A stretch of 32,052 nucleotides of DNA from Rhizopus sp. PT2906 (lineage: Eukaryota > Mucoromycota > Mucoromycetes > Mucorales > Rhizopodaceae): contig JAMYHX010000491.1 in assembly GCA_025529335.1 (NCBI GenBank), forward strand, positions 1 to 32,052, written 5' to 3'. The position numbers and the translations under genes were made by a program. The first letter of the stretch is position 1, and each line of letters opens with the position of its first letter. Below, piece by piece: positions 21,886 through 32,052 of this stretch. The notes beneath the pieces are model-generated. The model did not search any database. It was not told the DNA's origin and saw nothing but the letters and a program-made list of their open reading frames with translations.

Positions 21886-21938
21886 AAGAGAAATGTGTAA
21901 ATTTTGTATAGCAAAGGTGACATTTTTATTATTTGAGC

Positions 21939-22826
21939 CTAGAATTGTCTTTTATATTTTGAATAAACTGGATTGACCAATGTAGCAGCAGAGGCATTAT
22001 ACTCGTTCATACTAGCAAATTTTTTCTGTTCTACGTCTTCTGGACTGACTTCCCAAGAGCGGGTTGGATTCATTGTACACAAATGGGTGATAGAATTACA
22101 TAAAGCTAGTACCTCTATAGCAAGACTAGTAAACAACACAATGTAAATGTGTGTCAATTCTTCTTTCATGTACTGGTTCATAGGATCACGACAGGGTTGC
22201 TCTGAGTTTGTTAATTGATGTGGTACACAGGTAGGACTTGGTACTGGGTGGTCAGAAGGTCCAGTGAATCCACAGCAATGAAGCTTAATAGAAATATTAA
22301 TAAACCAGAACAAAAAAAAAGGAGGCAAAAAAAAAGCCTACCTTTGTTTGTGCATAGAGTCTATAATCCACTGATGATTCTGCCCATGCTTCACTAAGCC
22401 AGCTAGTTGTATGAGCAGCTTGGTTATAGACCATGATAGCAATTGAGACCTGATACAGAAATGCTATGATGACTGTTGTTGTGCATAAGATATGAAGTGA
22501 TCTTCTTTCCCGATAGAAACTTCCCAATAGACCAATGAGCGACGTAAAGATGAGAATGATGCCTAATATGCTTATCACTACATACAATATGAATAAAAAT
22601 GAAATGTAGAGTAAATGTCATACTTTTCAATACATTGATAGGAATCAGCATGGCAACGCTAATCTTTAGATGTATAGCCATCATCCCAAAGGATAACAAG
22701 GCACATCCAAATATAAAAATTAAAAAATTCGTAAATACAAGATACACTTGACCTTGCCTATTAGCCTAGAAAATTAAACATGATATTTGCGTGATATTAT
22801 TATGATTACTTTTGACAACAAGACAT
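21939..22826 (-). CDS. Tetraspanin-like membrane protein
   Basis: This is a four-TM membrane protein of the tetraspanin type, which organises membrane microdomains. Four exons (22810-22826, 22624-22757, 22342-22577, 21939-22283) give 243 residues. TM1 is at about 9-35 (YLVFTNFLIFIFGCALLSFG), TM2 follows at ISILGIILIFTSLIGLLGSF, and TM3 at LHILCTTTVIIAFLYQVSIA. The large extracellular loop carries the CCG signature (Cys132-Cys133-Gly134, within LHCCGF) plus two further Cys, in PTCVP and PCRDP. That is the minimum four-Cys pattern. TM4 is IYIVLFTSLAIEVLALCNSI. The first exon is only 17 nt (MSCCQK) and its acceptor is the second of two AGs (CTAGGCTAATAG); using the first would shift the frame. 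The N-terminal Cys pair could be palmitoylated. Orthology to a named fungal tetraspanin (PLS1, TSP2) cannot be settled by eye. Confidence 0.85.
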
Positions 22827-23120
22827 TATTTTTTTAAGAAAAAAAAAAAAAAGAAAAAAAAAGAAAGTCTATTCACTCCATGGTTTATATGCGTAAAAAG
22901 GAGGGGCAGGTTATCCGCAAAAAAAGGGGAAGGGGGATGTTGCAAATAGGAGAACCTGTTGTAAAGAGAGTGAGAGATCAAGCAGTAATGGTTCATAAGC
23001 CACTTTCTCATATTTTTCTGTTTCGAACTCGAAAAATTTTGAACCAAGTTTGAGAAAAAAAGCTTAAAAAGGACCCATCACACTTTTTCCCCTCTCTTTC
23101 TTTTTACTTTTTTAAAAAGT

Positions 23121-25150
23121 ATGGTTACCTTGGTAGCAGAGCCGGTCCATTCTGAGACGGAACCTAAGAAAGTGCCTGCGCCTATCCCTGCTGTCAACGT
23201 ATGGCAAGTCAACAAGTTGAACACCCCTCAGACAAGTGCGGTGAATGGTAATAACATGGATAGCATAAACATGTCCTGTGAATCTATATAATGATGTTTA
23301 GAGCAAAATAGATGATGCATGGCCTGCTCCAGTAGAAGCGCTCAAACAACAAGAAGTGGTTCCTGAAAAATCAATATCAACAAAATCAATTAGTAAAGGA
23401 CAATGGAAACCACTCACGCCTACCATCATTCATTCCAGTCTTTCCAAACGTGATAAAAATGATAAAAAATCAAGACAACAGGATCGGAAAGACGTGACAC
23501 AGGACAAGAACGAAAATTCCGTGCCTGAAATTCAATTTAATCGTTCATATGCACTTCGTGGCGGCAGTAGGCGACCTGGCCGAGGAAGAGGTCGTGCAGA
23601 CATAGGCTTTAGACGATCCTTTAAGCCCTATCAGGACGCAGACACGTTGAAATCATACATCTTGCAACAAATCGAATACTACTTTAGCATCGACAATCTT
23701 TGTAAAGATGTGTATCTAAGGAGCCAAATGAATACTGAGGGTTATGTGCCTATCAGCTTGATCGCTGGTTTCAACAGAATAAAAAATCTAACAGTCGACA
23801 TGGACTTGGTCCGTGCTTCTTTACAACTTTCAGAATTGTTGGAAATAAATCAAGACGCTACCATGTTGCGTAGAAAAGAAGGCTGGGAGACGTGGATCCT
23901 GCCTGCAAAGAAAACGACAAAGGCAGAAAGCAATCCTCAACCTGAGGCACGTAGAAAATCAATCCAACCTGAAGTGCGTAGACAGTCAATCCAAGAAAAA
24001 CCTCAGAAAGAGGACCACGAAGAAGACTTGTTTGACTTTGAGGACGAAGAGTGGATTGATGGCAGCAGACCCAACACGATTAAAAAGTACTATATCTCTG
24101 ACGAGGAGGAAGAAGACGACGAATTTGACGATGATAAAGTAGCACGCATCATGATTGTCACTCAGCACAAGAGAGATCGCACACACCAGCATTTTGACCG
24201 CGCAAAGATGAACGATGACATACTGGACATGATCAATGAGGGCTTGTATCAGTATGAAACCGGCATTGGACGTAAAACTCAAGTACCTCAGTCAAAGATT
24301 GGAACACTGGATCCTGAACATTTCAAAAAACAAAAAGAGGACGCTAAACCCACTCGCTTTTATCCTGTTCAACCCGAATCTCTTCCTGCTAATGCCCCTA
24401 TTCATAAAGAAGCTCATGTCGGTTGGGTGTTGAGCGATCAGCCATACCATCCTTCTGGCGACGGACTCTTGTCCACCAGTCTTGGAAAATCACCAGCCCT
24501 ATCTACGTCCTTAGAAAGCAACATGGCTCACTCCTTTGGAAGTTTCCAACACCCAAGCCATGAGCTTTTACGCGATAAATTCGTTCAGCACAAATACCAC
24601 AAGTACCACGCTAAAGCATTAAAGGAGCGCAAGCAATTAGGTGTTGGCCAATCGCATGAAATGAATACCCTCTATCGTTTCTGGTCGCACTTCTTGCGTG
24701 ATCACTTCAATAACCGCATGTATAACGAATTTAAGCGATTGTCCATTGAAGACGCTAACCAAGGCTATCGTTATGGTCTCGAATGTTTGTTCCGTTTCTA
24801 TTCTTATGGGCTTGAACGTCGTTATCGTCCTGACGTATTTCTTGATTTCGAGCAACTTACCCTCGAAGACTACGACCATGGCTCTTTGTATGGATTAGAA
24901 AAGTTCTGGGCCTACAATCATTATCGCAAAGATAAGAAGAAGCTAAAGTTCAATCCTCGTATGAAGCAATTATTGGAGAAATATAAAACAATCAAGGACT
25001 TTAGAAATTCAAGTATCCTCCAGAAAACAGAGGGCGCTACTTATTCTGTTCCTCATCATCAAAATGTGAGTTCATGACTCAATCATACGTTGTATCTAAT
25101 CATTATTATTATTTTTTTTTTAGCCAAAGACCAAGAAAGAAAAGAATTAA
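23121..25150 (+). CDS. LARP1: La-related protein 1 (La motif plus DM15 region)
   Basis: LARP1 binds mRNA 5' ends, notably of TOP mRNAs, and poly(A), linking TORC1 to translation and mRNA stability. Three exons (23121-23240, 23302-25065, 25124-25150) give 636 residues. After a low-complexity N-terminus (NVWQVNKL) comes an RGG-like patch (GGSRRPGRGRGR, about 127-138). The La motif is at about 153-238 (ILQQIEYYFSIDNLCKDVYL). A basic and acidic linker follows, then the DM15 repeats at about 455-600, with LYRFWSHFLRDHFN, MYNEFKRLSIEDANQGYRYG and LYGLEKFWAY. DM15 is the cap-binding region of LARP1. Exon 1 ends at a GTGAAT donor; the nearby GTAATA would break the frame. The last exon (PKTKKEKN) is 27 nt. 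The linker has a tandem PEARRKSIQ/PEVRRQSIQ. It is followed by WDR24 after 128 bp, and is divergent from the tetraspanin. Confidence 0.92.
23941..23994 (+). repeat. 27-bp tandem repeat inside LARP1 encoding PE(A/V)RR(K/Q)SIQ
   Basis: Two imperfect 27-bp units encode PEARRKSIQ and PEVRRQSIQ just after the La motif. Each unit carries an RRxS sequence, the consensus for basophilic kinases such as PKA. Phosphorylation is inferred only from the consensus. Confidence 0.75.
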
Positions 25151-25278
25151 GACTTTAAATAAAAAGAGAAAGAGGGAGAAGAAAGAGAAGGGGGGGGGGA
25201 GAAGCCAAGAGCTTGCTGATTTGCAGCCACACAATCTATTTTTTATCTCTTTTTTTTTTGTTTTTCTAATTATTCATT

Positions 25279-27948
25279 ATGCCATTGGATGGTCATCCGA
25301 ATCGTGTCGATCGCTCCTTTGATCAAGATGAGCCCATCATCCGTGAGCGTTTATCGGGTGCCATTAACGCAATAAGTATGTCTCCAGAGGGTAACGCTGT
25401 TGTTGTTGCTGGAAGAGAAAGTAAGAGCACATTTGCCAACATATTGATGGAGAACTTACTTGCTTACCTTAAAGTTTTGAAGGTTCTTTCATTCAGCAAG
25501 ACAAGAGTGGTGGAAACACTTAATCTACGTGCAGGCAGTCAATTGAATTTGAATTATAGTAGCAATGATGTCAAATGGGGAAACAATGGTAAACACAAAA
25601 AAATTATTATTAAAGACCGGTTATTTACACATAAACACAAAGCTACAAAACATAAAGTGGCTACAGCAGCAACAAACGGTGCCATCATATTATGGGATCT
25701 ACATAAAGTAGGTCGTAAATCAGGTATGTGATGACTTGATATACACATATACCTATAACCTTATATGCAATAAAAGAGCGTGTCATCACCGAGCATTCTC
25801 GTGCTGTCAATCGAATATCCTTTCAGCCTGATAATGGAAATATATTATTAAGTGCTTCACAAGATGGACTGATGAAGTGTTGGGTAAATAATGAATACAT
25901 GCATATTAGCTTTGCTTATCAATTCGTAAAAACATAGGATTTTCGTGATTCAAGAAACAGTGCAAGGTATCGATTTGAAGGGAAATCAGAGTCCGTACGA
26001 GATGTTCAATTTAATCCAGTCAATATTTATGAGTTTGCAGCTGCTTTTGAAACAGGAACAATTCAGGTAAATCGTTCTTGAGTATGTTATATATAGTCTA
26101 ACATGGACACTAGAAATGGGACATAAGAAACCCTAAAGCATTATACGATCGCAAACTAAACGCTCATAATGGCCCTTGTCTAACAGTTGATTGGCACTCT
26201 GGTGGGAAATTAGTTGCAAGTGGAGGAAGAGATAGGACGATAAAGGTAGTATATACATGCTTTACAACAGATTTATAAAACGGTTCTAGGTATGGGACAT
26301 GTCAACAGACAATAGGCGTCCTTTATATACCATCAGAACAGTAGCCTCTGTTTCACGGATCCAATGGAGACCTGGTTATGAAGATGAGATAGCTTCATGT
26401 GCACTCCTTACTGACAATCGAATTCATATTTGGGATATTAGAAGACCTCACATCGCAAAATACGTCTTTGATGAGCATGATACAACGCCAACAGGTAAAA
26501 TGTCAGAAAAAAAAAAGGACCTTGCTCATAGTATTGATAGGCTTTCTATGGTCAAATCCTGATGAGTTATTGTCCGTATCTAAGGATAAATGGTTCATCA
26601 AGCAAAATATTAAACGTGCATATCAGCCTGTGGACTTGTTAAAGAGAAACGGAATGGGTTGGAATGTCCATGGCGATATTGCATTTACTATCGATAGAAG
26701 TGAAAGATCATCCTTTGTCGATGAGTCGCTTATACCAAAAGCACCAAAGAATTGGAAGAAGCTTGGCGTGAGAACCTCTTTTGATGAGGAAGTGATTCAA
26801 TATATTCCTCCTCAGAGTTGTGGTATCGCCCATATGCCTTTATTTGATTTTAAGGCATTTTGTATATTTGCTGAAAAATACGTTATATCAAGTGACAATA
26901 TCGCATTTGCTTGTGATCAAAATGCAGAGGTAATAATACAGTTGCTTTACAACGGATGAGTAACTCATTGAATTAGCTGGCATGGAAAATGGGGCGCTAT
27001 CGTACTTCACAAACATGGAGAATTATAGCTTTACTTTATAGCGAACAAGAAAGAGATGTAGAGAACGAGCAATTGGATGTAGAGAGTATAGAAGAAGCCA
27101 AAATAGTAAGTGACAACTGCAGAGAAATGTATTTTTTTTTTCTAACAACATCATCAAAGAAAGAGGAAAGGCAACATAATGAAGCGCAAGATAGAATAGA
27201 CAGCTATGAACAGCTATCACAGTCATCGGGATATACAAATAGCTTGAATACCACATTGTCACAAACACAAGTACAGTTTAGTCCACAAACCCCTTGGCAA
27301 CATGATGCTACAGTGATGGATCTATTCAACTATTATACAGAGCAGGTGACTCTATACAAGAATATACCCAATGTATCACGAATTTAATACAATTTATTAG
27401 GGCGATGTCCAAATGTGCGTTACGTTGTATCTAGTCTTGGAAAAATATTTAGATATAGATGAAAATCGCCTAGAAGATTGGTTTACAGCATATATAGACC
27501 TTTTACATAGATTCAAACTATGGTCTACAGCTACAGCTATTATCAAGGCATGCAAAGTCCAAAATGTGAGGGAACGTAATGAGGTATTGTAAATTACAGC
27601 TCTATATATTAAATAAGACTAATGAATAATAGAATGCTACAACAATCAATGTTGCATGTAATACATGCTTCAAGCTAGTACAAGGTACAAGTAACGGGGC
27701 ATGGGCTTGTGACAAGTGTCATAGACTACTAAACCCTTGTACCATTTGGTAAGAACATTTGTATCTATTTTCTATATTCTAAAAATATGTGTATATATAG
27801 TCATCAGACAGTCAAAGGCCTTTATGTATGGTGTCAAGGCTGTAACCACGGCGGTCACCTTGCTCATATGCGAGGATGGTTTGCTACAGAGAAACTATGC
27901 GCAACTGGTTGTGGCCATGCATGCGTGTTACAGCCACTGTCTTTATAG
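25279..27948 (+). CDS. WDR24: WDR24 / SEA2 subunit of GATOR2 (SEACAT)
   Basis: WDR24 (yeast SEA2/RTC1) is a GATOR2 subunit at the vacuole/lysosome that relieves TORC1 inhibition when amino acids are present. Thirteen exons (25279-25420, 25475-25588, 25643-25723, 25777-25883, 25938-26066, 26114-26245, 26290-26494, 26541-26929, 26977-27105, 27160-27345, 27401-27583, 27633-27748, 27801-27948) give 686 residues. A WD40 propeller fills about residues 27-330 (HKVATAATNGAIILWDL, LLSASQDGLMKCWDFRDSR, LVASGGRDRTIKVWDM). The middle is alpha-helical, with GDVQMCVTLYLVL starting the alpha-solenoid. The C-terminus from Cys608 is a zinc-binding RING/CTLH-type module with CNTC, CDKCH, CTICHQ, GLYVWCQGCNHGGHLAHM and CATGCGHAC. 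The intron at 27106-27159 is inferred from a GTAAGT donor and CTAAC branch; it is 54 nt and stop-free, so a protein 18 residues longer would result if it is retained. Confidence 0.92.
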
Positions 27949-28019
27949 TTTATTGTAAATAATCAGTGAATTGGTATTTATTTATTTTTTATATTGAATT
28001 CTATTGTTTTATACAGTGA

Positions 28020-31000
28020 TTAAAGCTCGTCATGCTTATGCTCTTCCGAGGACTTTTCTTCTTCTTCTTTGCTTTCCTCATCTGTTTTATTCTTGGGTGG
28101 TGATTCCTTTTTAGTTTTGGGCTTCTTCTTTGCAAGCAACTTTACGAATTCATCGTCAAGAAGCTTTTTCTTTTCCAAGACTTTTGCTGTTGTAATAATA
28201 GGATCTTGTGTCTCGTTTTGTTTCTTTTGAGCTTCGATTTGCTCGTTCATCCATTCTTCTACTGTATTAGCAGTCAACAAAACACTCTCTAATTCTTCTT
28301 TTGTATGATAACGGTCCTCTTCGGGTTGACTGTGGATACTAGCAATAAAGTCTCTGACAAGCTTAATAGCCGATGTAAGACGATCAATGTTCTTTGAACG
28401 TTCATTATACTCTTTAAAGCGGTATTGAATAGGCTTTTCAATAGATCTTTAAAAAAAAGGGGGATTAGATACATTGCTTTGCACTGGAAATAAACTTACT
28501 GAAGTTCTCTTAGTTTAGTATTATAAACTTGTGTATCTGCCTGTTCTCCTTCGTCATAAAGCCAGTCTGATGTCTCTGAAAGCTTTTCTCTAAACTTATC
28601 AATCTCATCTTCTGTAGCTATTATTTGTACAGTATCATCATATAAAAAGTCTTGAACACGATAAACAAAGCCTTCTAAAGCATTACGAGCTTCCTCACGA
28701 AGCTTCTTTTGCTTATCCATGAAATCAAGTTCTTGTATTCTATACGCAGGATAAGTATTTTTTTTTTTTTTTTTTTTTTTACTCTTTTCATTTATACCTC
28801 TTCTTTGCAATTGCCTTTTCGTTTGTGGGCAGTGGAATGATTTCCACAGGTTTATAGTGAATTGTTAACGGAACCTTTACGACAGTGACCTTGTGTTCTT
28901 CGGTAGTCGTCTTGTTAACAGCAGGTTCAGTTTCGTTTTGTCGAGACTTTTCTTGCTCTGTGTCATTTTTCTAAAAGGCACACCTGTTAATGGCTTGTTT
29001 AAGACAAGTGTATCTTTGTATACCTTTGTCTCGTCCTCCTTCGTATCCTTGACTCCAAAAAATGACTTGACTTTATCTTTGACAATCAATATAAGCACGA
29101 TTATTGGTTACGAATGGTTCTATTTACCTTTAAATGTTGGCTTTTCTACGCTAAGAATAGCTTCAGAAACAGAAAGTATACCTGAATCGGACAGGTCAAA
29201 TGTTACTCGTACTTTAGGAGGATGTTCTGAAGCCTTGATGTCATCCTTGTGCTTTTCCATGGCTGCTGTTAAGCCGCTTATTTGTACTTGGGCCAATTTT
29301 CTCATTCCAGCATCAGCATCTTTTCCGTACTCAATATCAAAGTCAAAATCGGTGTTGCGGTTAAACGTCATGATCTTTTGGGTCGCAATGCTGTCAAATT
29401 TGTTATAAATAGTCGTACTGACAGGTTGAGTGGCTAAAAAAAAAATAAACAGTTAGCACCCCTATGGGATGAATCATAGTGTATCATCACCTTCTTTTCC
29501 ATTGTTTTCAGGTGTATACACAATGTCAATTGGGTAAACAATAATGTCTTTAATATTGATCTGTTTGTTTAGTCTAAATTGATTACTGAGAGTGGCACCA
29601 CGGAATGCAGCGCCTAGAACAGCAGCTTCATCACCATTGACGTTTTTGGCTATTTTTTGACTACGCACAAAGATAGGGTTAGTAATAGTTTGTAAAGACA
29701 TATAAAACACTCACGGTCCCACAAAGTCATTCAATTGACTTTGTACAGCAGGTACACGAACACCGCCACCGACAAGAATAACGGACTTGATATCATCCTA
29801 AATATCAATAGTGTAAGCAACGTGTGGTATCAACGGCTTTTGATTTTACCATGGTCATGTTTGCAGCCAATAGAGCCGTCTGAAGAGGAATCTTGACACG
29901 AGCGATCAAATCCTTGGAAATGTTTTCCAGTTCTGTTCTGGTTACTTTCATTTTAAAATCAATGCCTTCATGAAGGCTTTCAACCTATGTTCACAGTAAG
30001 ATATTCATACGTTTCAGGAATATACATATATATATGACTTACTGAAGCAAAGGTTTCCGTATTTGCGCTCAAAATCTGCTTCACTCTGTTTGCTTCCTTT
30101 AAGAGCCTCGTCATAGATCCATGGGATTGCTTGATATCCGTCTTTACTTTTTCTTGGTATAATCTCATAAAGCCTTCAGCCAAGAATTGTTGTAGTCTGA
30201 CATCGATCTCATGGCCACCTAAGGTACGGTCAAAGCCAACACCTTTAACTTCTAATTGGGGTGCGCTTTTCTTTGTCTTGCTATCAACTACTTCTGAGAA
30301 CGTGACGATGGAGGCGACGGTAGATCCTGCTCCCATATCATAGAATACATGGTTTTCGGGATCTTTACCCAAATCATGATTGACAGCAAAATTGAGGGCA
30401 ACTATATATGTATGCCGAGAATAAGGATCAGTATGAAAGACATGTTTTATATATTACCAGCAGTTTCATCGTGCATTAAGGACAACACATTCAATCCTGC
30501 AAGCTCAGCTGCATCCAAGATGGCTTGACGTTCATATTGGTTTGCGAATGGTGTAACCTTGGAAATAAAATGCGTAAGTTCCAGAAAGAAAGGCGTATAT
30601 GATGCTTACAGTTATCACCACATCCTTCACATTTTCGCCAGCTGTAACTGATGCCTGTTCTCTGGCATTTTGAAACTGATAAGCAATAAGTTCTTCCACT
30701 GATAATTGAACAGTCTCGTTATGAAGGAAAATTGGCATATTTCTTTCTTTGTCTGCAATCATTTTGTTGACATATCGATTTTTGTATTCATCAACAAGAG
30801 GATCGTTATAGTTTTTTCCAATAATACTCTTGAGGTTCATATAAGTTAAGTGAGGGAATCTTCCAGCCTAAAAAGAGGGAGTAAGTTGACTATTTTACTT
30901 GAAACAGGTTAATCTTACCAAACTAATGGCATCAGTGCCATAGACACGCTCGTTGTTACGAATAGTTACAACAGATTGTGTCTTTCTTTTAGAGTCTTTG

Positions 31001-31158
31001 TTTAAAACGACATCCAAGGGCATGCCTGGTTTTATCAGTCCTACTTTAAACCATTCTGTACCATAGTCAATTGACATGACAGCTGCATTGACTGACGGCA
31101 AAGTAGTCCAAAGTAGCAACACTGTGCAAAAGAATAAACACAGCCAACGAGATTGCAT
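28020..31158 (-). CDS. LHS1: ER Hsp70-like chaperone LHS1/HYOU1 (GRP170)
   Basis: LHS1/GRP170 is a large Hsp70 of the ER lumen that acts as nucleotide-exchange factor for BiP/KAR2 and as a holdase. Twelve exons (30919-31158, 30610-30867, 30458-30557, 30043-30401, 29850-29984, 29715-29797, 29491-29660, 29128-29433, 29024-29076, 28798-28970, 28500-28739, 28020-28446) give 847 residues; yeast LHS1 is of similar size. Residues 1-25 are a signal peptide (LCLFFCTVLLLWTTLPSVNA). The ATPase domain starts with VMSIDYGTEWFKVG. Its phosphate motifs are VFYDMGAGSTVASIV and SVILVGGGVRVPAVQ. The beta domain is followed by an acidic linker (TKEDETK) and a long helical C-terminus with GFVYRVQDFLYDDT. The protein ends in HDEL, the ER-retrieval signal, after Glu/Lys-rich repeats. 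Intron 10 contains a run of about 24 T on the plus strand. It is convergent with WDR24, 71 bp apart. Confidence 0.94.
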
Positions 31159-31906
31159 ACTTGTTTGCGTCCTTTTCTTTAATAATAAAAAAGAAGAAAG
31201 AAGTGAGCGTATAGTCGATAAATTTAATTAAAAATGGTTTAAAGCGAACTTGTCCAGCTGCAATTGGGCAAATTTACAGTTGAGTTCATATTTCAAATGG
31301 TTACACTGCCCTTTTGTATGTGAGCATTTCGTGGCATAAAAATACAGGAGTATAAACTTCTTGGACTAAACTCTAAACGTGACGTTTTGATTATCTAGAA
31401 GCTTGTGGAATGAATTAAACAGGAAAACTAATTGTTAAAATACATCATTTAATATAGCGTATAATATCATTTGAACCATTACAGGAAGAATATCCTTATG
31501 GCCCATAAATCGATAGGCAAGCATACAGTCACTGGCTGCCATTTACAACCCAACACTTTCAACTCAGTTTTAACAAGGACACTTTCACTCCTTTGCATTG
31601 AAAAAAAAAAAAAAAGAAATTATTGAAGGCTTAAGAAGGGAAGCCTTTGTCTCTCGTGACATTATATTGCAATCGACTATGAGTCATAAAATATGTGTAT
31701 TTAACACGGCTAAAGCTACTCACCAATTATAAAGTATACACGCCCATTGCTAATATTCGCAGTTCAATTCGATGAATACAGTCTGACTTACGAGTAACAC
31801 AATGAGTTACGGACCCTGAGTTGTACAATAATAATTTAAAAGCATTTGTCATTTTCTTTTTTTCTCTTTTCTTTCTTTTCCTTGCACGCCTGTATTTCAC
31901 TACAAG
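31159..31906. promoter_or_regulatory. Divergent promoter region between LHS1 and the right-edge gene
   Basis: About 750 bp between two divergent starts. It contains an A-run with one G at about 31600-31617 and a pyrimidine tract at about 31853-31884 before the right-edge ATG. LHS1 is usually induced by ER stress, but I could not see a convincing unfolded-protein-response element. I see no RNA gene. Confidence 0.35.
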
Positions 31907-32052
31907 ATGGCTCAAGAAACATCACCATTATTGAGTCAGAATAGTCCAAATTATAGATCGAATGAGGACAATAATCGTGAAGAGACAATTACCATCATCA
32001 CTTCAAACTCTTCATCATCCAGCAACTCAAATACACCAACATTGCCCAGTTC
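31907..32052 (+). CDS. 5' end of an unidentified gene, cut by the window edge
   Basis: The frame opens at an ATG at 31907 preceded by a pyrimidine-rich tract, as in the other genes here, and is open to the window end (48 codons). The visible part, starting MAQETSPLLSQNSPNYRSNE, is polar, with a Ser/Asn-rich run and no hydrophobic segment. The early SPLL is a dileucine-like motif seen in the cytosolic tails of vacuolar or endosomal membrane proteins, but that is only a hint. No family is assigned. Confidence 0.55.
   Translation, partial: MAQETSPLLSQNSPNYRSNEDNNREETITIITSNSSSSSNSNTPTLPS

Noticed and set aside
27023..27268. Minus-strand frame inside WDR24
   Set aside because: It is antisense to exons 9 and 10 of WDR24 and has no supported homology.
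1..32052. tRNA, rRNA, CRISPR or snoRNA genes
   Set aside because: No cloverleaf with proper A/B boxes, no rRNA-like block, no regular spaced repeats; short TGATGA- or CTGA-like words occur by chance in AT-rich DNA.

Overview
The window is nuclear DNA of a filamentous fungus, most likely an early-diverging one of the Mucoromycota (Mucorales type). The evidence is AT-rich sequence, densely packed genes with many introns of about 40-65 nt (GT..AG, often with a CTAAC/CTAAT branch site), pyrimidine-rich tracts just before start codons, and a gene set that includes a class C (GABA-B/glutamate-type) GPCR, WDR24 and LARP1. The species cannot be fixed from sequence alone. Nothing indicates bacterial, viral or organellar DNA. 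All spliced models were built by hand by joining exons so that phase and family alignment are both kept.

Layout, left to right. (1) 1-481: 3' exons of an unidentified gene cut by the window edge (+). (2) 1237-2178: class 1A dihydroorotate dehydrogenase (+), convergent with (3) 2239-6346: cohesin subunit SCC3/STAG (-, 10 exons). (4) 6500-8192: alanine aminotransferase with a mitochondrial-type leader (-, 4 exons). (5) 8864-12964: class C GPCR with Venus-flytrap ectodomain, seven TM segments and a C-terminal PH-like domain (-, 14 exons). (6) 13540-14884: poly(A)-binding-protein paralog of four RRMs and no MLLE domain (-, 3 exons). (7) 14885-17539: gene-poor stretch holding a decayed element with a Fanzor/TnpB-like C-terminal fragment. 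(8) 17540-19620: AMP-forming acyl-CoA synthetase (+, 8 exons, one of only 5 nt). (9) 19854-20773: electron transfer flavoprotein beta subunit (+). (10) 20878-21885: DPH7 WD40 enzyme of diphthamide synthesis (+, intronless). (11) 21939-22826: tetraspanin (-). (12) 23121-25150: LARP1 (+). (13) 25279-27948: WDR24/SEA2 (+, 13 exons). (14) 28020-31158: ER Hsp70-like LHS1/HYOU1 with signal peptide and C-terminal HDEL (-, 12 exons). (15) 31907-32052: 5' end of an unidentified gene (+).

Most of this is ordinary housekeeping: pyrimidine synthesis, chromosome cohesion, amino-acid and acyl-CoA metabolism, translation factor modification and ER folding. There is no operon-like pathway, but LARP1 (a TORC1 effector in translation) and WDR24 (a GATOR2/SEA subunit upstream of TORC1) are tandem neighbours only 128 bp apart. 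The most unusual items are the GPCR-PH architecture, the 5-nt microexon inside the catalytic-lysine motif of the acyl-CoA synthetase, the PABP paralog without MLLE, and the decayed element, which seems to have lost its reading frame through substitutions rather than indels.
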